Source: CAYVAR01 sp964449675
Lineage (GTDB): Bacteria; Patescibacteriota; Microgenomatia; UBA10105; UBA927
NCBI GenBank assembly: GCA_964449675.1
Contig: CAYVAR010000009.1
Coordinates: forward strand, 1 to 44,168
Length of the DNA stretch: 44,168 nucleotides
Direction of reading: 5' to 3'
This document shows, piece by piece, positions 7,501-14,193 of this stretch. The position numbers and the translations under genes are program-made. Positions within the stretch are counted from its first letter, which is position 1. Each line of letters opens with the position of its first letter. The notes under the pieces are model-generated. The model saw only the letters and a list, made by a program, of their open reading frames with translations, was not told the DNA's origin and did no database searches.

Positions 7501-7719
7501 ATGATACATACAAAATCAAACATCGCCATACAACTCTCCCACGTCACAAAGGAATATACCATCCACCACGAAAAACCCACCCTCATCGAACGCCTTGCAA
7601 AAGGGAAAGATGAGGAGTTCTTGGCGCTCAAAGATATCAACCTGACCATCAAAAAAGGCGAGCGGGTGGGCATCATCGGCCCCAACGGATCGGGAAAGAC
7701 GACATTTCCCCGGCCTTGA
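7501..7719 (+). pseudogene. wzt: wzt fragment 1 (5' end only)
   Basis: The frame starts MIHTKSNIAIQLSHVTKEY and runs through the ABC N-terminal region to the Walker A motif GPNGSGKTT, then breaks: after the codons for GKTT it continues FPRP and stops. Nothing of the ABC signature, Walker B or H-loop is present, so it cannot be a working ATPase. Its protein closely matches residues 8-70 of the complete Wzt (13404-14159), but the DNA differs at many silent sites, so it is a diverged allele and not a fresh duplication. The break is followed within about 12 bp by the promoter of the AbiE pair. Confidence 0.92.
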
Positions 7720-7760
7720 CATATCGATCAAACTATATTATCCTGTACATAAGTGTACAG
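7716..7760 (+). promoter_or_regulatory. AbiE promoter and palindromic operator
   Basis: TTGACA (7716-7721), 17-bp spacer, TATCCT (7739-7744). A perfect palindrome, CTGTACA-TAAG-TGTACAG, lies at 7743-7760, covering the expected transcript start and ending just before ATG 7762. Known AbiEi antitoxins repress their own promoter through inverted repeats, so this is the likely AbiEi site. Confidence 0.65.
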
Positions 7761-7761
7761 A

Positions 7762-8304
7762 ATGAGCCAAAACAAAAATGCTGCGTTGTTGCAATCTAAA
7801 CAGACCCTCTTCCACACCCGTGATCTTGCGGCTCTTTGGAATATCGACAATCCCAATACGCTCTATACAACAATTTCACGATTCATCCGCAACCAGACAC
7901 TCTTTCCTGTCCAAAAAGGCCTCTACAGTACGCTTCCTGTTGAAAAAGCCAATCCCATCGAACTGGGAATATTTTTGCTCCATCGCTTTGCCTACGTAAG
8001 CACAGAAACCGTTCTAGCGCGCATCGGCATTATCCACCAGGCTGTCTATCGTTATACCTTTGTATCGGATATAGCAAAATCCTTTTCTTGCCTCACCCAT
8101 GCATATGTCACACGAAAAATGGCAGAAAAATACCTGCACAACCCCGCAGGGATAGCTCTCGATGACCACAATGTGTTTGTTGCCGGTTCCGAACGGGCGA
8201 TTGCCGATTTGCTCTACTTTCAACCGCGGTACCATTTTGACGCATCGGATGCCGTTGATTGGAAAAAAATACATGAAATACAAAAAGAGGTAGGATACCT
8301 ATGA
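7762..8304 (+). CDS. abiEi: AbiEi-like antitoxin / transcriptional repressor
   Basis: A 180-aa protein. The N-terminal winged helix region (FHTRDLAALWNIDNPNTLYTTISRFIRNQTLFPVQKGLYS) and the C-terminal domain match AbiEi-type antitoxins of type IV toxin-antitoxin systems. ATG 7762 is preferred over the GTG at 7753, which lies inside the operator. The stop overlaps the toxin start (ATGA, 8301-8304). By analogy it counteracts the nucleotidyltransferase without direct binding and represses the operon. It lies between wzt fragments 1 and 2. Confidence 0.8.
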   Translation: MSQNKNAALLQSKQTLFHTRDLAALWNIDNPNTLYTTISRFIRNQTLFPVQKGLYSTLPVEKANPIELGIFLLHRFAYVSTETVLARIGIIHQAVYRYTFVSDIAKSFSCLTHAYVTRKMAEKYLHNPAGIALDDHNVFVAGSERAIADLLYFQPRYHFDASDAVDWKKIHEIQKEVGYL

Positions 8305-9047
8305 TCCTGCTCCGGCCACAAGATACTCTGCATAAATCTCATCTCCTGAGACTCCTTATGGAAATAATGGATGATACGGTACTCGCGGCGGCACTTCGGT
8401 TTAAAGGCGGAACCTGCGCCGCGATGATGGGTATTCTTGATCGTTTTTCCGTTGATCTGGACTTTGATCTCACTCCGAACGCCGACGAACACATGTTGCA
8501 AAAGCGATTCCATGATGTTTTTTCTCATCTTGATCTTATTGTTGACAACGAAAGCAAAAAAGCTCTTGAGTTTTTTGTAAAATACAAAAGCATACCCGGG
8601 CAACGAAATACGATAAAAATAGACGCGCTGAATGTTCGATATAACGCTGCCACCTATGCTCCCCAATATCTTCCAGAAATCAACCGTACGGTTCTATGCC
8701 AAACAATCGACACAATCGTCGCGAGTAAGCTGGTAGCGCCACTGGACCGGTTTACAAGAAATAAAACCATTGCCGGACGAGACATCTACGATATCCACTA
8801 TTTTTTCCAACAGGGATTGCCCTACAACCGAGAACTGATCATCGAACGCACAAACGGCAACTGTCCGACATTTTTTGGACGCCTCATCGGATTTATAGAT
8901 CGTTATGTGACGGAAACAGTCATCAACGAAGATCTCAATGTTCTCCTACCGCCGATACAGTTTCAACGCATCCGCAAGATTCTCAAACAGGAAACGCTCC
9001 AATTTCTTGTACTCGAACGTGAGCGGCTTGCCCGTGAATCCGCATAA
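8301..9047 (+). CDS. abiEii: AbiEii-like nucleotidyltransferase toxin
   Basis: A 248-aa protein with the AbiEii/AbiGii (PF08843-type) signature: FKGGTCAAMMG followed by RFSVDLDFD (about residues 36-61), then IKIDALN and a lysine near TIVASKLVAPLDRF, with GRDIYDIHYF downstream. These are the nucleotidyltransferase core residues of the type IV toxin, and all appear intact. Translation is coupled to the antitoxin through a 4-bp overlap. Related toxins transfer nucleotides to tRNA ends or other targets and can cause phage abortive infection. The gene ends only 12 bp before the next wzt fragment. Confidence 0.88.
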   Translation: MILLRPQDTLHKSHLLRLLMEIMDDTVLAAALRFKGGTCAAMMGILDRFSVDLDFDLTPNADEHMLQKRFHDVFSHLDLIVDNESKKALEFFVKYKSIPGQRNTIKIDALNVRYNAATYAPQYLPEINRTVLCQTIDTIVASKLVAPLDRFTRNKTIAGRDIYDIHYFFQQGLPYNRELIIERTNGNCPTFFGRLIGFIDRYVTETVINEDLNVLLPPIQFQRIRKILKQETLQFLVLERERLARESA

Positions 9048-9059
9048 ATCAATCCGTAT

Positions 9060-9290
9060 ATGAATAGCAATATTGCCATCCGGCTCACGGGCGTAACTAA
9101 GCAGTACACCATCCACCACGAGAAGCCGACACTGGTTGAGAAAATGGTTAAGGGAAGAGAGGAGAAATTTTTAGCGCTCAATAATGTAAACCTGACGATA
9201 AAAAAAGGGGAGAAGGTCGGCCTGCCTGCCGGCAGGCAGGCATTATCGACCCCAACGGATCCGGTAAAACAACGCTCCTTAAATGGCTAA
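9060..9290 (+). pseudogene. wzt: wzt fragment 2 (5' end, disrupted)
   Basis: The frame starts MNSNIAIRLTGVTKQY and over residues 16-53 differs from the complete Wzt by only two residues. A 20-bp palindrome (9221-9240) is inserted after the codons for EKVG and shifts the frame. Beyond it, another frame still reads IIDPNGSGKTTLLKW before homology ends near 9283. The break is thus within a few codons of the break in fragment 1. It begins 12 bp after abiEii, and its end leads directly into the promoter of the next cargo gene. It is non-functional. Confidence 0.92.
9221..9240. repeat. Perfect 20-bp GC-rich palindrome inserted in wzt fragment 2
   Basis: CCTGCCTGCCGGCAGGCAGG is its own reverse complement. 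Removing it restores GTCGG|CATTATC, collinear with GTCGGCATCATC in the complete wzt, so it is a clean insertion (a 2-bp GG duplication cannot be excluded). Translated, such inserts give the LPAGRQA peptide that I know as a recurrent oddity in CPR proteins. Confidence 0.85.
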
Positions 9291-9303
9291 CAGCATATAA
9301 TCC

Positions 9304-9353
9304 TTTCATTGACAATGAAAACAATTAGGTATATACTTTCATTATAAATGAAA
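9304..9353 (+). promoter_or_regulatory. Promoter with two matching operators for the first AAA ATPase
   Basis: Promoter: TTGACA (9309-9314), 17-bp spacer, TATACT (9332-9337). Two palindromes with the same arms flank it: TTTCATT-GAC-AATGAAA (9304-9320, over the -35) and TTTCATT-ATA-AATGAAA (9337-9353, over the start codon at 9348). Their centres are 33 bp apart, about three helical turns. The predicted transcript begins about 4 nt before the ATG. Confidence 0.8.
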
Positions 9354-10625
9354 TCTTTTGAAAACATACGCACCCTACTAGTTGAACAACAAAAGGAATT
9401 CCTGCAAAAGGAATTGGGTACGAAAAGACAAAAATTGACGGAAATAACTGCGTATAAGGATACGCCATTCCCGGTTATCATTTCAGGGTTGCGCAGAGCG
9501 GGAAAGTCAACGCTACTTGCACAACTTGCACATACGTTCTATCCGAATAACGAATATTTTTTTGTAAACTTTGAAGACGAACGGTTTTTACCGTTTACGG
9601 TTTCTGACTTTACAAAACTCCACGAAATCCTCATAGAACTCTTTGGAAATCAGAAAATCTTTTTATTTGATGAGATACAAAATATTGACGGATGGGAACG
9701 GTTTGTGAGCAGGATGATAACCAGTGGATATAAGTTCTACATTACCGGATCAAATGCTTCACTTTTAAGCAGTGAACTGGGAACAAAACTGACCGGACGA
9801 TATATGCCTGTTGAACTGTTCCCGTTTTCTTTTGAAGAATACCTCCGGTTTAAAAAAATACCAATCCCAAACACAACACGATTTACAACTATTGAAAGAG
9901 GGGCATTAAAACGTGCTTTCGCAGGCTACCTAATAAAAGGAGGAATTCCTCAGGCGCTGCAATACCCGGAACTACCCATACACAAAACGATGTATGATGA
10001 CATTCTCAGCAGGGACGTTGCTGCACGGTATAAGATAACAGATACAAAGCCGCTCAGGGAACTTTCCTACTATCTTCTTAGCAATATTTCATCTCTGATT
10101 TCCTATAATAAACTTAAAGAACTGTTGCAGTTGGGAAGCGTCAATACTGTGTCAAGTTATATAGAGTATCTAGGAACCAGCTGGCTTCTCTTTGCCATGA
10201 ACCGCTACGCGTTCTCTGTGAAGCAGCAGCAAATCGCAAATAAAAAAATTTATTGCATTGATTCGGGGCTTACCAAGTCAGTTGCTTTTTCCTTCTCTGA
10301 AGATAAAGGGAAGTTCTTGGAAAATACCGTATTTTTACATCTTCGGCGATTCTCTACAGATGGTATATATTATTACAAAACAAAAAAAGGTAAAGAGCTT
10401 GATTTTTATCTGCCCAAGAAAAAAGTCTTTATCCAGGTTTCTCAATCATTGACGGATCAAAACACACGCAAAAGAGAGTTGCAAACACTATTGGAAGCCA
10501 TAAAGGAAGTCGAGGGGAGTACCGGCATAATAATAACTGAGGATGAAAAAGATGTAATAAAAACTGAAGGAAACACTATACCGATCCTTCCCGTATATGA
10601 ATGGTTTTTATCCACCAATGTATAA
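9348..10625 (+). CDS. AAA ATPase with DUF4143 domain (cargo 2)
   Basis: A 425-aa protein. The AAA_14-type domain has Walker A GLRRAGKST (47-55), Walker B KIFLFDEIQN (D108, E109) and a sensor region YITGSNASLLSSELGTKLTGR. A C-terminal DUF4143 domain follows, with a winged-helix-like part (SYNKLKELLQLGSVNTVSSYIEYL) and a nuclease-like end (KGKELDFYLP). These proteins are common in CPR bacteria and archaea; their cellular role is unsettled. No Shine-Dalgarno is seen, and the start codon lies inside an operator, so autoregulation is plausible. Cargo between wzt fragments 2 and 3; it may be a toxin/antitoxin-like or selfish gene. Confidence 0.88.
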   Translation: MKSFENIRTLLVEQQKEFLQKELGTKRQKLTEITAYKDTPFPVIISGLRRAGKSTLLAQLAHTFYPNNEYFFVNFEDERFLPFTVSDFTKLHEILIELFGNQKIFLFDEIQNIDGWERFVSRMITSGYKFYITGSNASLLSSELGTKLTGRYMPVELFPFSFEEYLRFKKIPIPNTTRFTTIERGALKRAFAGYLIKGGIPQALQYPELPIHKTMYDDILSRDVAARYKITDTKPLRELSYYLLSNISSLISYNKLKELLQLGSVNTVSSYIEYLGTSWLLFAMNRYAFSVKQQQIANKKIYCIDSGLTKSVAFSFSEDKGKFLENTVFLHLRRFSTDGIYYYKTKKGKELDFYLPKKKVFIQVSQSLTDQNTRKRELQTLLEAIKEVEGSTGIIITEDEKDVIKTEGNTIPILPVYEWFLSTNV

Positions 10626-10632
10626 ATCATGG

Positions 10633-10692
10633 CTCATCGAGCGGCTCACCCGCGGCAGGGACGAAGAGTTCTGGGCACTCAAAGACATCAAT
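10633..10692 (+). pseudogene. wzt: wzt fragment 3 (20-codon internal piece)
   Basis: Starting 8 bp after the stop of the first AAA ATPase, one frame reads LIERLTRGRDEEFWALKDIN without a stop. It lines up with LIERLAKGKDEEFLALKDIN of fragment 1 and with the matching part of complete Wzt. Homology ends at CATCAA, and the promoter of the next ATPase starts 9 bp later. It has no start codon in frame and cannot be expressed as a protein of its own. Confidence 0.85.
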
Positions 10693-10700
10693 CCTAGGTA

Positions 10701-10728
10701 TTGACATTGACTAATGTAGATATATAAT
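10701..10728 (+). promoter_or_regulatory. Near-consensus promoter of the second AAA ATPase
   Basis: TTGACA (10701-10706), 16-bp spacer, TATAAT (10723-10728). The start codon at 10736 lies 8 nt after the -10, so the transcript is predicted to be leaderless. Candidate operators: ACATT-GACT-AATGT (10704-10717) and ATAGTC/GACTAT with a 9-nt loop (10727-10747) spanning the ATG. Confidence 0.75.
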
Positions 10729-10735
10729 AGTCAGT

Positions 10736-12076
10736 ATGATAGACTATAGTTATCTTACACTACAAAACCCTTGGTGGAGGGACGCTGCCGCAATCAAGGA
10801 AGATGACAAAATCAAAGAGTTTGAAAGCTTGAAGTTTCAATATAATCCCACGCAGATTCTCGATGTGAAATTACGGATGGAGGATATTACCCTTATTACC
10901 GGCCCGCGACAAACAGGCAAAAGCACGGCAATGAAACTCCTTATCCGGAAACTGATACGGGAGAAGTGGAATCCGCACCACCTGTTCTATTTTAACTGCG
11001 ACGCGCTATCAAACGAAAAAGACGTCATCGACCTCGTCATACAATGCCAAGAGATCACGGAGTCCAAGAAAACCATCATCTTCCTCGATGAAATTTCCTC
11101 TGTGCCCAATTGGCCGCAAGGTATCAAGTGGCTGGCAGATGCAGGGCTTACCAAACAAACGACCGTGTTCCTCACTGGATCTTCCAGTATTAATCTCAAA
11201 AAGAGCGGAGAACTGCTGCCCGGCAGAAGGGGCAAGGGCAAAGATATCAATTTCCTCCCCGTTTCATTCTCCGAATATCTGGTACTCCATGATGTCCGTA
11301 TCGATCCGATCGGCGCGGTAACCGTCAAAAAACTCGCAGAATTGACCAGCATGAAACACGCGGTGCAAAAACACTACCAAGCGTTTCTCGTAAACGGAGG
11401 CTTTTTACGAAATATTAATTACGGCATCACCCAAATCGGCAATGATCTCTATCTGAAAACATTAAAAAGTGAACTCTACAAAGCCGGCAAGAAAGAAGAC
11501 AGTATGCGTGAAGTAGTACGAAAAATCCTCAACTCGCTCTCTGGGCAAACGTCCTATACGAACGTTGCGGAGGAGGCGGAACTTGGGTCAAAAAATACCG
11601 CCATCGACTACCTCAACTTCCTCGCCGACTCGTTTTTTCTGAAGGAAACGAAGTGCTGGGATATACCGACCAAACGGGTTGTTTTGAAAAAAAACAAGAA
11701 ATTCTACACAGTCGATCCCTATCTCGTGTGGCTCTTTGAAGGGTTTATCTCGGCCTCCACATCGTTTCAGGGATTTACCCATCTCATAGACGAATCGCGC
11801 CTCGCGGAAAACTTCGTCGCCGGTGAACTCTTAAAAGCCGGACACGATACCTATTTTTATCAAAACGCGTCAGAGCTTGATTTTTATATCCCCAAACTTC
11901 AAGTGGGAGTTGAAGTGAAATATAAGGAAAAAATCACTCACGAGGATATAAAGTCTCTCGAAAAAGCACAAAGAAAAATCCTGGTTTCCAAAAATACGCT
12001 GGAAAAAAGAGGCGACGTATTCATTATCCCAATATATTTTTTCCCGCTGCTCAACCTGACGGACTACCGCAGATAA
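10736..12076 (+). CDS. AAA ATPase with DUF4143 domain (cargo 3)
   Basis: A 446-aa protein. Walker A is GPRQTGKST (56-64); Walker B is TIIFLDEISS with D118 and E119, and LTGSSSINLKKSGELLPGR follows. The C-terminal DUF4143 region shows LDFYIPKLQVGVEVKY, a restriction-nuclease-like strand. It shares architecture with the 9348 gene but is only distantly similar, so the two arrived separately. It is followed after 5 bp by an unknown gene, which in turn overlaps a GxxExxY gene, so the three probably form one transcript driven by the promoter at 10701. The function is not established for the family. Confidence 0.88.
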   Translation: MIDYSYLTLQNPWWRDAAAIKEDDKIKEFESLKFQYNPTQILDVKLRMEDITLITGPRQTGKSTAMKLLIRKLIREKWNPHHLFYFNCDALSNEKDVIDLVIQCQEITESKKTIIFLDEISSVPNWPQGIKWLADAGLTKQTTVFLTGSSSINLKKSGELLPGRRGKGKDINFLPVSFSEYLVLHDVRIDPIGAVTVKKLAELTSMKHAVQKHYQAFLVNGGFLRNINYGITQIGNDLYLKTLKSELYKAGKKEDSMREVVRKILNSLSGQTSYTNVAEEAELGSKNTAIDYLNFLADSFFLKETKCWDIPTKRVVLKKNKKFYTVDPYLVWLFEGFISASTSFQGFTHLIDESRLAENFVAGELLKAGHDTYFYQNASELDFYIPKLQVGVEVKYKEKITHEDIKSLEKAQRKILVSKNTLEKRGDVFIIPIYFFPLLNLTDYRR

Positions 12077-12081
12077 TCATT

Positions 12082-12948
12082 ATGAATGACCGTCATCCAA
12101 TTACCATCAAATTCACCCATGCGAGTAAAAAGTACGATAACCGTTTATTTCAGGATGTCTCGTGGTCACAGACACCATTTCATACCCATCACGAAATAGC
12201 CAAAGCACTACGCCATAAAAACCCATATACCATTACTGTCATTATCGAGCCGCTGAGGTGGGATTTGAGAAACAAAAAAGAATACGTCAAAAAAACAAAA
12301 AGTCCGATGGTGAGCAAATACCGGGAATTGCTCTACGATCTGTATTTCAGGGAATTCGGACAATTGGACGGAAATGAATTGTATGGGAAGTGGCTCGACA
12401 CGTATCAAACCGTCTGGAAGAAAAACAATACGCATCCGTCAATCGATGACTATATTATCGAAAAAGAACTGGAACCGCGATACAAACGCACGATTCTCGC
12501 CAAACACCGCAATCACGTAAAACTTTTTCAAAACCGCGTTCGGATCGACAGGGAACGGTATTACCGCTTGCCGGAACCGCTCAATTGGATTGATTGGCGC
12601 AACCCGTATGACAACATCTTTGTTTGGGAACAAGACGATCAAAAAGTCGCCAGCCGTGGGGGAAGCGGATCCTCCGGCGGCCGGGAAAGAAACAGCATGT
12701 TCATCCTTGGCCTTCTGGAACTAAACCGACTTCATCCGGTTCCGTCTTATTTATTTGTATATACCGATGAAAATAAATTGAAATTTCTCAAAAAATTCGA
12801 CCGGCTTTGTGTCCCGAGAAACGACATTGGCTCTAACTATCCCGCGTGCACGAATACACAAATCAATGATTTGAAGCGGGGCGGGTTTTTTATGCAGTGG
12901 GACCCATGGGAACGGAAGCACGTCGACGTTATCCGATATGATTCATGA
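12082..12948 (+). CDS. Unknown 288-aa protein in the ATPase operon
   Basis: Not recognised. The protein is soluble, basic and rich in aromatic residues, with a glycine/serine-rich linker (RGGSGSSGG, about residue 191) between two halves and no membrane segment. Its first residues, ITIKFTHASKKY, resemble the Wzt start IAIQLSHVTKEY; this may be chance or a wzt 5' piece fused in frame. It follows the DUF4143 ATPase by 5 bp and overlaps the next gene by 4 bp (ATGA, 12945-12948), so all three are likely expressed together. It might be an effector partnered with the ATPase, but nothing catalytic is visible. Confidence 0.7.
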   Translation: MNDRHPITIKFTHASKKYDNRLFQDVSWSQTPFHTHHEIAKALRHKNPYTITVIIEPLRWDLRNKKEYVKKTKSPMVSKYRELLYDLYFREFGQLDGNELYGKWLDTYQTVWKKNNTHPSIDDYIIEKELEPRYKRTILAKHRNHVKLFQNRVRIDRERYYRLPEPLNWIDWRNPYDNIFVWEQDDQKVASRGGSGSSGGRERNSMFILGLLELNRLHPVPSYLFVYTDENKLKFLKKFDRLCVPRNDIGSNYPACTNTQINDLKRGGFFMQWDPWERKHVDVIRYDS

Positions 12949-13385
12949 ACACTCCGAATAACTCGTCTATGAACGCAAAAAATACGAACAAAACCATCAT
13001 CCTGCCGGAATTGTCATACAAAATAATGGGGGTACTTTTTGCTGTGTATAACGAACTCGGGTCATCTTTGTTGGAAAAATACTATCAGAAAGCGGTTGCC
13101 AAAGAGCTTAATGCGCATAAGCTTTTCTATAAGAGAGAAGTGCCGGTCGCACTCACATATAAAAACGAATCGATAGGCAAATATTTTCTGGATTTTATCG
13201 TGGAAGACATAGTCATCCTTGAAACGAAAGCCCAGGTTGCCTATAGCCCCAAATTCTTTAAACAAACCCTTGCATACCTCAAAGAAACCGGGCTGCCTTT
13301 AGCTATCCTCGTCAACTTTAGGCGATCAAGACTAGAATACAAACGTGTCATCAATTCGAGTTATATTCGAGAAACATTCGAATAA
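12945..13385 (+). CDS. GxxExxY family protein (PD-(D/E)XK_3)
   Basis: A 146-aa protein. The N-terminal helix has MGVLFAVYNELGSSLLEKYYQ, which holds the GxxExxY pattern, and the nuclease-like core reads YFLDFIVEDIVILETKA, giving the D...ExK residues of the PD-(D/E)XK fold. Such proteins are common in CPR and other environmental bacteria; their biological role is not known, though a nuclease is suggested by the fold. It overlaps the unknown gene upstream by 4 bp and ends 18 bp before the intact wzt. It is the last gene of the third cargo block. Confidence 0.85.
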   Translation: MNTPNNSSMNAKNTNKTIILPELSYKIMGVLFAVYNELGSSLLEKYYQKAVAKELNAHKLFYKREVPVALTYKNESIGKYFLDFIVEDIVILETKAQVAYSPKFFKQTLAYLKETGLPLAILVNFRRSRLEYKRVINSSYIRETFE

Positions 13386-13403
13386 ATTCGCGAATAAACC
13401 GTT

Positions 13404-14159
13404 ATGCAAAAAACAAACAACCGTAACCAGGTGGCTATTGAGCTTAAAGGGGTCTCGAAGAAATATGTGATCCACCACGAGAAGCCCACGCTTGTGGAAA
13501 AGATGGTGAAGGGGAGGGAGGAAAAGTTTCTGGCGCTTAATGATGTAAACCTCACTATCAAAAAAGGTGAAAAAGTCGGCATCATCGGCCCCAATGGATC
13601 GGGGAAAACGACACTCCTTAAGGTGATCGCCGGCATCACGACGCCAACCGCTGGGACCGTAGAGACCCACGGAAAAATCGTCTCCCTCATCGACCTCGAA
13701 GCCGGCTTCCACCCGGATCTGACGGGGATACAAAATATATTTCTCAATGGGATGTTGTTGGGGATGAGTAGGCAAATAATAACAAAAAAAATTGATCAGA
13801 TAATCAAATATGCAGATATCGGTCAGTTCATCGACATACCACTCTTTACGTATTCTTCTGGAATGAAGTTACGGCTTGGTTTTTCTATAGCTATCCATTG
13901 TTACCAAGATATTCTTCTATTAGATGAAGGGTCATCATTCGGAGATCAAAACTTTATAAATAAGGCGCGCCATACATTATTTTCTGAAAAATTATATAAA
14001 AATAGAACAATCTTTATGGTTTATCACAATCCCAAATTACTATCAATACAATGCACACGAGCGATCAGCATGAAGCGAGGTGGTATCGTGCAAAACAGAG
14101 ACCTAAAAAGTGACACGCGTGGAAATAAATCAACACAAAACCAAACTAACCACTTCTAA
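13404..14159 (+). CDS. wzt: Polysaccharide ABC exporter ATPase (complete, mosaic)
   Basis: A 251-aa protein with Walker A GPNGSGKTT (62-70), signature YSSGMKLRL (150-158), Walker B DILLLDE (169-175) and H-loop H208 (MVYHNP). All ABC motifs are present, so it is the likely partner of Wzm (4466). It lacks the C-terminal carbohydrate-binding domain of long Wzt proteins. The D-loop region reads DEGSSFGDQNF instead of the usual DExLAVGD. The first ~120 codons are GC-richer and match the upstream fragments; after about 13765 the DNA turns strongly AT-rich like the genes downstream, so the gene seems to be a recombinant. It has no promoter of its own that I can see and may depend on the cargo promoters. 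Confidence 0.92.
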   Translation: MQKTNNRNQVAIELKGVSKKYVIHHEKPTLVEKMVKGREEKFLALNDVNLTIKKGEKVGIIGPNGSGKTTLLKVIAGITTPTAGTVETHGKIVSLIDLEAGFHPDLTGIQNIFLNGMLLGMSRQIITKKIDQIIKYADIGQFIDIPLFTYSSGMKLRLGFSIAIHCYQDILLLDEGSSFGDQNFINKARHTLFSEKLYKNRTIFMVYHNPKLLSIQCTRAISMKRGGIVQNRDLKSDTRGNKSTQNQTNHF

Positions 14160-14193
14160 TATTTTTAACAAAAACAGTTAAATTTTACATCGT

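Noticed and set aside
7465..7719. A functional mini ABC protein
   Set aside because: It lacks the signature, Walker B and H-loop; it is cut right after Walker A.
9060..9290. A short real protein ending in LPAGRQALSTPTDPVKQRSLNG
   Set aside because: The tail is only the frame-shifted P-loop region after the palindrome insertion; it is a broken wzt copy.
7461..14159. A classical integrative element or integron behind the wzt array
   Set aside because: No tyrosine or serine recombinase, no attC-like sites and no tRNA were found in the array; recombination in wzt explains the layout better.
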